Assembly (NCBI GenBank): GCA_937889515.1
Contig: CALAOV010000374.1
Coordinates: 1 to 46,454, forward strand
Reading direction: 5' to 3'
Length of the DNA: 46,454 nucleotides
DNA from: an uncultured Myxococcales bacterium
GTDB lineage: Bacteria > Myxococcota_A > Polyangia > Fen-1088
A program made the position numbers and the translations under genes. Below, one piece after another: positions 1-8,785 of this stretch. Under the pieces are notes generated by a model that was not told the DNA's origin, did not search any database, and was given only the letters and a program-made list of their open reading frames with translations. How positions within the stretch are numbered: position 1 is the stretch's first letter; each line of letters opens with the position of its first letter.

Positions 1-876
1 TTCGTTGAACGCCCAGAGATCCTCCAGCGCCCCGCCACCTCGGGCCAGGATGATGACGTCCACGTCGTCGATGGCCTCGAGGCGCCGCAGGGCCGCCGCG
101 ATCGCCAGCGAGGCGCCTTCGCCCTGCACCGGCGTCGGCGACAGCAGGATCGGCAGCGGGAAACGGCGCTGTGCCACCCGGATGATGTCGCGGAAGACCG
201 CGCCCTGCGGCGAGGTGACCACCCCCAGCCGCCGGGGGAGAAACGGCAACGGCCGCTTGCGCGCCGGATCGAACAGCCCCTCGGCGCCCAGGCGCTGCTT
301 GAGCTGCTCGAACGCCAGCGCCAGCGCGCCTGCGCCGGTCGGCTCGATCTCGGCAACCGACATCTGAAAGCGCCCGCGCGCCTCGTAGAGGGTGAGGCGT
401 CCCCGGCAGCGGACGGCCATCCCCTCTTCCAGCGTGAAACGCAGCCGGGCCGCCTCGCGGGAGAACAGGACGCAATCGAGCTGGGCCTCCTCGTCCTTCA
501 GACAAAAATAGAGGTGACCGGGCCCGGAGCGCTTGAGACCGGAGACTTCGCCCTCGACGCGAACGTCGGCAAAGCGGCTCTCGAGGGTCACCCGCGCCGC
601 CCGCAGGATCTCGGTGACCGAGAAGATTCTTGGCGCGGCGGGCGCGGCCGGTTCGGGGAGCGCGGCCGGCCTAGGCGGCGCCAGCGGCTCGCCCGGTGCT
701 TCGGGCGCCCGGCGCGGGTCGTCGGATCGCTCCGGGGATTCCTGGCGGAGCCCGGTCAGGAAGGAGAGCTGCGCTTCTGGACGCCCCCCGTCCGGGCGCC
801 CCCCGTCCGGGCGCCCCCCGTCTTGGCGCCCCCCGTCTTGGCGCCCCCCGTCTTCGTGCCCCGCCTTGCGAGTCAT
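1..876 (-). CDS. xseA: Exodeoxyribonuclease VII large subunit, C-terminal part cut off by window edge
   Basis: Large subunit of the ExoVII single-strand exonuclease, which trims ssDNA ends in repair together with XseB. I translated this frame by hand from the ATG at 876; 292 residues are present and the frame is open to base 1. After an unusual N-terminal extension of about 80 residues (DGGR repeats, then Pro/Ala-rich), the OB-fold starts at 'IFSVTEILRAARVTLE' and 'VRVEGEVSGLKRSGPGHLYF'. The catalytic-domain signatures 'RLGVVTSPQGAVFRDI' and 'VDVIILARGGGALEDLWAF' follow. The start ATG overlaps the stop of the upstream lipoprotein gene (ATGA), which implies translational coupling. The family assignment is secure; the C-terminal coiled-coil region lies outside the window. 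Confidence 0.93.
   Translation of the reverse strand, partial: MTRKAGHEDGGRQDGGRQDGGRPDGGRPDGGRPEAQLSFLTGLRQESPERSDDPRRAPEAPGEPLAPPRPAALPEPAAPAAPRIFSVTEILRAARVTLESRFADVRVEGEVSGLKRSGPGHLYFCLKDEEAQLDCVLFSREAARLRFTLEEGMAVRCRGRLTLYEARGRFQMSVAEIEPTGAGALALAFEQLKQRLGAEGLFDPARKRPLPFLPRRLGVVTSPQGAVFRDIIRVAQRRFPLPILLSPTPVQGEGASLAIAAALRRLEAIDDVDVIILARGGGALEDLWAFNE
781..855. repeat. Five tandem 15-bp units inside xseA
   Basis: Five in-frame 15-bp units, (g/a)cgccccccgtc plus tcgg/cttg/cttc on the plus strand, encode DGGRQ/DGGRQ/DGGRP/DGGRP/DGGRP near the XseA N-terminus. The near-identity of the copies suggests recent slippage expansion. The repeat sits ahead of the OB-fold, where the family normally has nothing, so copy number is probably tolerated. 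Confidence 0.9.
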
Positions 877-1496
877 TTGGCGGCGCGCGCGGCCGCCCGT
901 TCGTAATCGGCCGCGCTGGCCCGCACGACCTCCAGATCGTGGTACGCGCGGTTCTTGTCCTCCTCGGTCCCCTGGGCCAGACCGGCGAACCCCCAGCCGC
1001 CGTTCTTGCCGAGCGCGAACAGAATCCGGCCGCCGTTCGGGAGCACCGCAGAGGCCTGATCGTCACCGGGCCCACGCTCGAAGGACGCGGGGGTGTCCAT
1101 CACCAGCGGCGCCAGCATGGGGATGAGGCGGGGCGCGGCCGAGACCCGGAACAGCTCGCGCGCGCTCGACGCGGTGGCCGCCCGCTCGAAGCGATTCTTC
1201 TCCCGGTCACGTTGCGGGCCTTCCGGGTAGTTGCTGAGCACGATGTCGTAGGCCTCGCGATGCCACTTCTGGATCGTCATGAGGGCCCAGCGCGTCTCCT
1301 GGTCGAGCGCGTCGAAAAGCGCCCCGCCGTCCCCGGCCGTGATCGCCGCGGCGAACCGCCGGTAAGCCTCCTCGGGCGTCTTCGACTTGTGGCGGCAACC
1401 CGCCGTGCCCGCCACGAGGATCGCCAAGAAGCCGATGAAGACGGGCCCCTGGCCGTGCCGGGCGCGTGCGCGCGATCGGAGCAACACCCCCCGCAC
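873..1496 (-). CDS. Putative lipoprotein, NTF2/SnoaL-like fold suspected
   Basis: A 207-residue protein. A basic N-terminus and hydrophobic stretch 'GPVFIGFLAILVAGTAGC' end in a lipobox-like Cys, so export as a lipoprotein is likely. The mature part begins 'KTPEEAYRRFAAAITAGDGG' and continues with 'LDQETRWALMTIQKWHREAY', a pattern often seen in small SnoaL/NTF2-like secreted proteins; that family call is an inference. The start is a GTG; no better start leaves a complete signal sequence. Its TGA overlaps the ATG of xseA, so the two are cotranscribed. The upstream neighbour is divergent with only about 60 bp between, so both promoters must lie in that gap. No catalytic motif was recognised. 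Confidence 0.7.
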   Translation of the reverse strand: MRGVLLRSRARARHGQGPVFIGFLAILVAGTAGCRHKSKTPEEAYRRFAAAITAGDGGALFDALDQETRWALMTIQKWHREAYDIVLSNYPEGPQRDREKNRFERAATASSARELFRVSAAPRLIPMLAPLVMDTPASFERGPGDDQASAVLPNGGRILFALGKNGGWGFAGLAQGTEEDKNRAYHDLEVVRASAADYERAAARAAK

Positions 1497-1558
1497 ATAG
1501 CGGAAACAGCCTCGCAGAGCAAGCCTGTGCTAGGCTGGCCGCAAGCGCCGCGAAAGAC

Positions 1559-2779
1559 ATGACCGATCCGGCCCAGACCGATCGCCCCGCAGGTGCCGCG
1601 CCGGGCGTCGTCGATGAGTTCGCGCACATCCCGCACTCGCGCGGGCGGCACCCGTTGGTGGCGGTCGCGGGCGCGCTGCTGGCGTTCTTCCTGGTCTTCC
1701 ACAGCCGCCGCGAGCTGCGCTACGCGCTCCTGTCGGGCCAACCGCTGGAGATGGGGAGCGCCCGCGAGACGTTCGGCTCCGGCAAGATCCCGCCCGATCT
1801 CGAGAACCGCTACGTGCGCATCTCCGGCCTCCCCGATCGGGAGAGCGCCCTCGAGCTCGACACCAAGGGGTCGTGGGTGTTCAGTCAATTCTTCCGCGTC
1901 CTCGGCACCGGGGACCGGCTGTTCCTGCACCGGCGGGAGAGTCCCCTGCCGGCGGCGCGGGCCGAGGCGGACGTGTTCGAGGGTCGACTCATCCACGTCG
2001 ACGATCTCCCGTTTGCCGCCGCCATCCGGAGGTACTTCGCCACCCACGTGGCGGCCACCCACTTCTTCGCGCCCGAGGTGTTCGCGCGCGCCCTGCGCGC
2101 CCCGCGCACCGGGCCGACGCTGACCGTCGTGGATCGGAGCGGCGACGGGGTTTCGCTGGTCGATGGGGAGACGGTGGCGATAGACGTTCTGCCGCCAGAC
2201 CAGGTGCAGGTTGGACTGCCGCGTGCCCGCTTCGCGACCGAGGACGACGCGCGGGCGGCGCTGACCTCGCGTGGCGGCGAGATCGTCAAGGCGCTCGGCG
2301 CCATCAAGGCCAAGCCGTCGGCGGCCGTGCCCGAGGCCGGTCCGCTCTCGTCGACACCGGAACCCCCGGAGCGCTGGACCTTCTTGGTGAAGTTTCCCGC
2401 CGGCCAGCGGCAGGCGGCTCTCGACGCGCTGGGGAATCTCGATCGGCTGGTCGAGATCCGGGACGCGCGGCAGACCATCGAGGTCAAGGTGGCGGACGTC
2501 GCGGCCGCTGCGCCCGGGGATGCCAAAGCGGGCGCGCCCCAGGGCGGCTCGGGCGGCGACCTGGTCGTTCGTCCCGGCCAGGGTCCGGCGCGGCAGCTGT
2601 CGGCCGCTTCGATCGCGGCGATTCACACCATGGCGCCGGTGGTGATCCCCGACGACGCCTATCTGCTGGTCGAGGGGGAGATCCCCCGCGAGCACCTTCC
2701 GACGATCCTCCTGGCGCTGATCCTGGTGATGTTCGGGACCGTCAATCTGGTCGGCCTGCTGCGTGAGCTCTCGCGATGA
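1559..2779 (+). CDS. Uncharacterised two-TM membrane protein
   Basis: 406 residues from the ATG that begins MTDPAQTDRPAG; an in-frame opening further upstream overlaps the divergent gene and was not used. A TM segment lies near residues 33-49 ('HPLVAVAGALLAFFLVFHS') and another at the extreme C-terminus ('LPTILLALILVMFGTVNLVG'). This topology places about 330 residues, containing the repeated hydrophilic segments 'RLIHVDDLPFAAAIRRYF' and 'EDDARAALTSRGGEIVKA', on one side of the membrane, probably outside. I do not recognise the family. It is followed 7 bp later by cysS and may be cotranscribed with it. A weak extended -10 (TGTGCTAGGCT, 1526-1536) lies about 25 bp upstream of the start. Confidence 0.75.
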   Translation: MTDPAQTDRPAGAAPGVVDEFAHIPHSRGRHPLVAVAGALLAFFLVFHSRRELRYALLSGQPLEMGSARETFGSGKIPPDLENRYVRISGLPDRESALELDTKGSWVFSQFFRVLGTGDRLFLHRRESPLPAARAEADVFEGRLIHVDDLPFAAAIRRYFATHVAATHFFAPEVFARALRAPRTGPTLTVVDRSGDGVSLVDGETVAIDVLPPDQVQVGLPRARFATEDDARAALTSRGGEIVKALGAIKAKPSAAVPEAGPLSSTPEPPERWTFLVKFPAGQRQAALDALGNLDRLVEIRDARQTIEVKVADVAAAAPGDAKAGAPQGGSGGDLVVRPGQGPARQLSAASIAAIHTMAPVVIPDDAYLLVEGEIPREHLPTILLALILVMFGTVNLVGLLRELSR

Positions 2780-2786
2780 TCTTCGA

Positions 2787-4259
2787 ATGACGCTGCGGAT
2801 CTACGACACCCGGGCCGGAAAGAAGATCCCGTTCGAGCCGCTCACGTCGGGGCAGGTCGGGATCTACAGCTGCGGGATCACGGTCTACGATCGGTGCCAC
2901 GTCGGGCATGCGCGGATGATGGTGGCCTTCGACGTCATCGTCCGCCATCTGCGCGCCTCGGGCTACGCCGTCCACTTCGTCCGCAACGTCACCGACGTCG
3001 ACGACAAGATCATCAGGAAGGCGCAGGCAGAAGGGCGCTCGGCCGCGGAGGTCGCTCAGCATTACACCGACCTCATGAACGCCGACCTGCGGGCGCTCGA
3101 CGTGCGACCCGCCGACACCGAGCCGCGCGCCACCGAGCACATCGCCGAGGTCATCGACATCATCGAGCGTCTCATGGGCCGCGGCTTGGCCTACGCGGCG
3201 TCCGGGGATGTCTACTTCGCGGTGCAGGAGTTTCCCCGTTACGGCCAGCTCTCCGGACAGAGCGTCGACGACCTGCGCTCCGGCGCGCGGATCGAGGTCG
3301 GCGAGCAGAAGAAGAGCCCGCTGGATTTCGCCCTGTGGAAAGCGGCCAAACCGGGCGAGCCCTGCTGGCCCAGCCCCTGGGGCCCCGGGCGACCCGGCTG
3401 GCACATCGAGTGCTCGGCCATGGCGCACCGCTATCTGGGCGAACCGTTCGACATTCATGGCGGCGGCGCCGATCTGATCTTCCCCCACCACGAAAACGAG
3501 CTCGCCCAATCCGAAGGGGCGTTCGGGGACGGTCACTTCGCGCGCCACTGGCTCCACTCCGGGATGGTGAACTTCGGCGGCGAGAAGATGTCGAAGTCGC
3601 TCGGAAACGTGGTCGCCATCCGCGACGTGGGCGAGACCCACGATCTGGAGGCTCTGCGCCTGCACCTCATCGGCGTTCACTACCGCAGCCCGGTGGCCTT
3701 CACGGTCGCGCCGGAGGGGGGCGCGGCGCGCTTCCCCGAGCTCGACGAGGCCGAGGGCCGGCTGGCCTATTTCTATCGGACGCTGGAACGGCTGGCCGCG
3801 GCCCCCGGCGAGGACGACGGCGGGGCGGTGGTGCCGCCCGCGGATCGCACGCTGGCCGCGTTCGGCGAGGCGATGGACGATGATTTCAACACCGCGGCGG
3901 CGATCGGCCAGCTCTACGAGGCCTTCGTGCTGGCGAACAAGCTGCTCGACGAGCCACAGGCAGCGGCCAAGGACGTGCGGCGGCGCACGCTGGTCCGGCT
4001 GCGCCGCGATCTCGCCAAGTGCGGACAGACGCTGGGGATCTTTCAGCGCGAGCCGGCCGCCTTCCTGACCGCCTACCGTGGGCGGCTCTGCGCCCGACGG
4101 GGTATCGATCCGGCGGCCGTCGAGAGCCGCATCGGGGAACGGGCGGCCGCCCGTGCCGCCAAGGACTTCGCGCGCGCCGACCAGATCCGCAAGGACCTGC
4201 AGGCCACCGGCGTCGAGCTCATGGACACCCCCGCTGGAACGACCTGGCGGGTGGTTTAA
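2787..4259 (+). CDS. cysS: Cysteinyl-tRNA synthetase
   Basis: Class I aminoacyl-tRNA synthetase charging tRNA-Cys. It is 490 residues long from ATG 2787, normal for the family. The HIGH signature appears as 'HVGHA' after 'YSCGITVYDRC', the zinc-site region as 'GWHIECSAMA' with 'HHENE', and the KMSKS loop as 'GEKMSKSLGN'. The C-terminal DALR-type helical region contains 'MDDDFNTAAAIGQLYEAF'. It starts 7 bp after the membrane-protein gene and converges on the IHF/HU gene with only 3 bp between the two stop codons, so transcription is likely to run head-on there. Confidence 0.97.
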   Translation: MTLRIYDTRAGKKIPFEPLTSGQVGIYSCGITVYDRCHVGHARMMVAFDVIVRHLRASGYAVHFVRNVTDVDDKIIRKAQAEGRSAAEVAQHYTDLMNADLRALDVRPADTEPRATEHIAEVIDIIERLMGRGLAYAASGDVYFAVQEFPRYGQLSGQSVDDLRSGARIEVGEQKKSPLDFALWKAAKPGEPCWPSPWGPGRPGWHIECSAMAHRYLGEPFDIHGGGADLIFPHHENELAQSEGAFGDGHFARHWLHSGMVNFGGEKMSKSLGNVVAIRDVGETHDLEALRLHLIGVHYRSPVAFTVAPEGGAARFPELDEAEGRLAYFYRTLERLAAAPGEDDGGAVVPPADRTLAAFGEAMDDDFNTAAAIGQLYEAFVLANKLLDEPQAAAKDVRRRTLVRLRRDLAKCGQTLGIFQREPAAFLTAYRGRLCARRGIDPAAVESRIGERAAARAAKDFARADQIRKDLQATGVELMDTPAGTTWRVV

Positions 4260-4262
4260 CCG

Positions 4263-4583
4263 CTAAGGGTCGTCCGGGCTGTCGGGGTCGTCTTTGATCG
4301 GCGTGCGGCCGTTGTTGACGCGCTCGCGGAGCTCCTTGCCCACCTTGAAGAACGCCAGACGCTTCGGGCGAACGCGCACGGCCTCACCGGTGCGGGGGTT
4401 GCGCCCCTGATATTCCTTGTAGGCCCGGATGGAGAAGCTACCGAATCCGCGAATCTCGATCCCCTCGCCTTTGCAAAGCGCGTCGACCATGGAATCGAAC
4501 ATCTGGCAGATGAGCAGCTCGGCGCGACCGTGCGGCAGCTTCGTCCGCTCGGAGATGAGATCGATGAGATCCGCCTTCGTCAT
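4263..4583 (-). CDS. HU/IHF-family DNA-bending protein, IHF-beta-like
   Basis: 106 residues from the ATG of 'MTKADLIDLISERTKLP'. A TTG-initiated longer frame exists but its first codon lies inside the -35 box of a good promoter, so the ATG is preferred. It carries the hallmark beta-arm sequence 'GRNPRTGEAVRVRPKRLAFF' preceded by 'IEIRGFGSFSIRAY'. The N-terminus (MTKADLI) is closer to IHF-beta/HU of Proteobacteria than to IHF-alpha. The protein bends DNA as a dimer and acts as an architectural factor; many sigma-54 promoters require it, which fits the sigma-54 candidate elsewhere in this window. A short acidic tail (KDDPDSPDDP) is present. It could be named ihfB or himD, but I cannot separate it from HU here. 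Confidence 0.9.
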   Translation of the reverse strand: MTKADLIDLISERTKLPHGRAELLICQMFDSMVDALCKGEGIEIRGFGSFSIRAYKEYQGRNPRTGEAVRVRPKRLAFFKVGKELRERVNNGRTPIKDDPDSPDDP

Positions 4584-4598
4584 CTGGGCCGCTTGACT

Positions 4599-4628
4599 AC
4601 TGTACCCGTAATCACGCAAGGAAGTCAA
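4599..4628 (-). promoter_or_regulatory. Sigma-70-type promoter of the IHF/HU gene
   Basis: On the minus strand TTGACT (4623-4628) and TACAGT (4599-4604) are separated by 18 bp. The predicted start of transcription falls about 10 nt before the ATG at 4583, giving a very short leader. Confidence 0.5.
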
Positions 4629-4655
4629 AGGTTACAACCAGTTACGTCGCTGGGT

Positions 4656-5921
4656 CTACCCCAGCGTCGTTGCGCCGCCCAGGTAGGGGCGCAGCGCCGT
4701 GGGGACATCGATGCGTCCGTCGGCGCGCTGATAGGTTTCGAGCACCCCGATCAGCGTGCGGGGCAGGGCCAGACCCGAGCCGTTCAGGGTGTGGACGAAG
4801 CGGGCTTTGTCCTTCCCTTCCTTGAAGCGGATGCGGGCGCGCCGGGCCTGAAAGTCGCCAAAATTGGAGCAGGAGCTGACCTCCAGCCATTCGTTGCATC
4901 CCGGCGCCCACAACTCCAGGTCGAGCTTCGCCATGGCGGAAAACGACAGATCGCCGGTGCACATCTGGACCACCCGGTAGGGGATCTCCAGCGCCTTGAG
5001 CACGTCCTCGGCGTCGCTCAGCAGCGCGGTCAGCTCGTCCATGGAAGTTTCCGGACGCACGAATTTGACCAGCTCGACCTTGTCGAACTGGTGCCCGCGC
5101 TTGATGCCGCGGGTGTCGCGACCGGCCGCCATCTGCTCGCGCCGGAAGCAGGCGGTGAACGCGACGTGCCGGATGGGGAGCTTGGCGCCGTCCAGGATCT
5201 CGTCGCGATAGAGGTTCGTGACCGGCACCTCGGCCGTGGGGATGAACCAGAAGTCCTCTTCGGCGTCGCGATATAGATTGGCGCCGAATTTGGGGAGGTT
5301 GCCGGTGCCGACCAGGCACTCGCGCCGCACCATGTAGGGTGGGTAGATCTCGACGTAGCCGTGTTTTTCGGTGTGCAGGTCGAGCATGAAGGTGATGAGG
5401 GCGCGCTGCAGCCGCGCGCCCCAGGATTTGAGCACGTAGAAACGCGAGCCCGAGATCTTCACCCCCCGCTCGAAGTCGATGATGTCGAGCGCGGTCCCGA
5501 GGTCCCAGTGGGGCTTGGGCGCGAAATCGTACTGGCGCCGGGTCCCCTCCTCGCGAACCACCTGGTTTTCGGTTTCGTCCTTCCCGACCGGCACCGAGGG
5601 GTGCGGCAGGTTCGGCAGGTCGAGCAGCAGCTCGTCGAGCCCCGCCTCGGCCGCCGCCAGCGCTGCGGCCAGCTGTTCGATCCTCTCCTTGAGCGCGGTG
5701 CCCTGCGCCTTGGCCTCTTCGCGCGCCGGCCCCGGGGCCGCGCGCCCGATCTCCTTGGAGATCCGGTTCTGCTCGGCCTGGAGCGTCTGCGACTCGTTCT
5801 TGAGATCGCGCAGGCGGGCGTCGGCGGCGGTCACGCCCGCGAGGTCGACCGGCGCCCCCAGCCGTTCGTATGCCTGTCGAACCTCGTCGGGTTTTTCACG
5901 CAGCAGTCGGATGTCGATCAC
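4656..5921 (-). CDS. serS: Seryl-tRNA synthetase
   Basis: Class II synthetase charging tRNA-Ser (and tRNA-Sec where present). It is 421 residues long with a GTG start giving 'MIDIRLLREKPDEVRQAYE', the normal N-terminus. The N-terminal coiled-coil arm runs to about residue 105. Motif 2 is seen in 'FTACFRREQMAAGRDTRG' and motif 3 in 'GSGLALPRTLIGVLETYQ'. It lies downstream of recA on the same strand, separated by 89 bp that hold a strong hairpin. Confidence 0.97.
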   Translation of the reverse strand: MIDIRLLREKPDEVRQAYERLGAPVDLAGVTAADARLRDLKNESQTLQAEQNRISKEIGRAAPGPAREEAKAQGTALKERIEQLAAALAAAEAGLDELLLDLPNLPHPSVPVGKDETENQVVREEGTRRQYDFAPKPHWDLGTALDIIDFERGVKISGSRFYVLKSWGARLQRALITFMLDLHTEKHGYVEIYPPYMVRRECLVGTGNLPKFGANLYRDAEEDFWFIPTAEVPVTNLYRDEILDGAKLPIRHVAFTACFRREQMAAGRDTRGIKRGHQFDKVELVKFVRPETSMDELTALLSDAEDVLKALEIPYRVVQMCTGDLSFSAMAKLDLELWAPGCNEWLEVSSCSNFGDFQARRARIRFKEGKDKARFVHTLNGSGLALPRTLIGVLETYQRADGRIDVPTALRPYLGGATTLG

Positions 5922-5945
5922 GGCCCGCGGAGTGTATTCGACAGC

Positions 5946-5971
5946 CCGCGCCGGGCAAAGCCCGGTCGCGG
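5946..5971. terminator. Strong GC hairpin between recA and serS
   Basis: Arms CCGCGCCGGGC and GCCCGG(T)CGCGG enclose an AAA loop: 11 base pairs with a single bulged T. No T-tract follows on the minus strand, so this could be a factor-dependent terminator, an RNA-stability element or an attenuator between recA and serS. Confidence 0.4.
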
Positions 5972-6010
5972 TTCAAGCCATCCTACGCCCCTGGCGAGGC
6001 CGATCGCGGT

Positions 6011-6017
<7 letters not shown>
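5966..6017. repeat. 14-bp direct repeat that includes the recA stop codon
   Basis: The sequence tcgcggttcaagcc occurs at 5966-5979 and again at 6004-6017. The second copy covers the last recA codons and stop; the first lies 38 bp downstream of it and extends the hairpin arm. Confidence 0.8.
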
Positions 6018-7048
<1,031 letters not shown>

Positions 7049-7102
7049 GGGTCGCTCCTTTTGGTCGGGTCGTTTTTAGGTGTCATGAGGTCAGACAGGG
7101 GG

Positions 7103-8626
7103 TCAGACGGTGGGTTGGTCTAGGACGCGGTACTGGAGGGTTTCGGCCAGGTGGGCGGCGCGCACGACCGGGCTCCCCTCGAGGTCGGCGATGGTGCGGG
7201 CCACGCGCCGGATACGGGTGATGGCGCGCGCCGACAGGCCGAGGCGCCCGGCGGCCCGTTCCAGGAGCTCGTGTCCGGCATCGTCGATGGGGGCGACTTT
7301 CGACAGGGCGGCCGAGGTCAGGCGCGCGTTGGACGTTCCGCCACGCCTCCGCTGCCGATCGCGGGCCTCCGCGACGCGATCCCGGACGACGGCGGTCGGC
7401 TCGCCGGGCTCGGCGTGGGCCAGCTCGTGATAGGGCAGCGCCGGGACCTCGACGTGCAGGTCGATGCGGTCGACCAGCGGGCCGGAGAGCCGCGCCCGAT
7501 ACCCGCCGATCGCCGCGGCCGAGCAGATGCAGGTGCGGACCGCGCTGCCGAGGTAGCCACACGGGCAGGGGTTGAGGGCGGCGATGAGCATGAAGTCGGC
7601 CGGGTAGACGGCCGCGCGTCGGGCGCGCACGATGGTCACGGTGCGGTCCTCGAGCGGCTGGCGGAGGCTCTCGAGGACGGAGCGCGGGTACTCCAGCAGC
7701 TCGTCTAGGAAGAGGACACCGTTGTGCGCCAGCGAGATCTCGCCGGGGCGCGCGTGCGGCCCGCCGCCGATCAGGCCCGCCGGCGATACCGTGTGGTGCG
7801 GCGCACGGAATGGACGTGCGCCGACCAGCGCCGATCCACCCAGGAGGCCGGCGATCGAGTAGACCATCGTCGTCTCGAGCGCCTCGTCGAAGGTGAGTGG
7901 CGGCAAGATGCCCGGGAGGCGCTGGGCCAGCATGGTCTTCCCGGAGCCCGGCGACCCGACGAACAGGAGGTTGTGGCCCCCCGCCGCCGCGATTTCGAGC
8001 GCGCGGCGAGGCACCTCCTGCCCGCGGACCTCGCCCAGATCCGGGAGGGTCGTCCGCGCCGCGGCGGTCGTGGTCGCAGCGGAGGCTGTCGCTGTCGAGG
8101 TCGTCTCTCCCCGCAGAACGCCGATGAGCTCGGTCAGATGTCGCGGCGCCTGGACGTCGCAGCCGCCCACGACGGCCGCTTCAGCCGCGTTTTCGGGTGG
8201 AACGATCAGCCGGCGCACCTGCCGTCCGCGGGCCCAGGCCGCGATGGGCAGGACGCCCCGCACCGGTCGCAACGTTCCATCGAGCGCGAGCTCCCCCACG
8301 AACAGCGTGTTGCCGAGGACGCCGGGATCGAGCATCCCCGCCGCGCAGAGCATTCCGACGGCGATCGGGACATCGTACGCGGCGCCGTCCTTGCGCAGAT
8401 CCGCCGGCGCCAGATTCACCGTGATCCGCCGGGGCGGCAGCTTGAAGCCGCTGTTCTCCAGCGCGCCTCGGATCCGGACGCGGCCCTCGCGGATGCCGGC
8501 GTCCGCCAGCCCCACGATGTTGCAGCAGGGCAGCCCTACCGCGACGTCGACTTCGACGTCGATCGGCGCCGCTTCGATCCCCACCACCGCCGCTGAGGCG
8601 ACTCGCGCGAACATCCCGCCTGACAT
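7103..8626 (-). CDS. comM: YifB/ComM-family Mg-chelatase-like AAA+ ATPase
   Basis: 507 residues. An N-terminal ChlI/Lon-like subdomain ('VDVAVGLPCCNIVGLADAG') is followed by the Mg-chelatase AAA+ domain with Walker A 'GSPGSGKT' at 224-231, Walker B 'VLFLDELLEYP' and a Cys-rich insert 'NPCPCGYLGSAVRTCIC'. ComM orthologues are hexameric helicases promoting branch migration during natural transformation, so the pairing with recA immediately downstream is functionally sensible. A Ser/Thr/Ala-rich linker at about 175-192 ('TTSTATASAATTTAAART') joins the two parts. An alternative start is the Met at residue 5. Confidence 0.92.
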   Translation of the reverse strand: MSGGMFARVASAAVVGIEAAPIDVEVDVAVGLPCCNIVGLADAGIREGRVRIRGALENSGFKLPPRRITVNLAPADLRKDGAAYDVPIAVGMLCAAGMLDPGVLGNTLFVGELALDGTLRPVRGVLPIAAWARGRQVRRLIVPPENAAEAAVVGGCDVQAPRHLTELIGVLRGETTSTATASAATTTAAARTTLPDLGEVRGQEVPRRALEIAAAGGHNLLFVGSPGSGKTMLAQRLPGILPPLTFDEALETTMVYSIAGLLGGSALVGARPFRAPHHTVSPAGLIGGGPHARPGEISLAHNGVLFLDELLEYPRSVLESLRQPLEDRTVTIVRARRAAVYPADFMLIAALNPCPCGYLGSAVRTCICSAAAIGGYRARLSGPLVDRIDLHVEVPALPYHELAHAEPGEPTAVVRDRVAEARDRQRRRGGTSNARLTSAALSKVAPIDDAGHELLERAAGRLGLSARAITRIRRVARTIADLEGSPVVRAAHLAETLQYRVLDQPTV

Positions 8627-8785
8627 TGCGAAGGCAATGCCAGCCGCTGGGCCCGTCTTGTCGGGCTCGACCCCGACCGAACGGCCGTCGCCCGGTCAGG
8701 CCGTCCCGCGGTCGGCCGGACGCTCTCTCCGCAAACCGTCCGACGAGGCACCCAAGCACCTCACTTGCCATCGCTGGCCGTCAGA

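Noticed and set aside
8627-8785. Possible hairpin terminator after the receptor gene
   Set aside because: 7-bp imperfect stem (GAGCCCG/CGGGCCC) and no T-run; not convincing.
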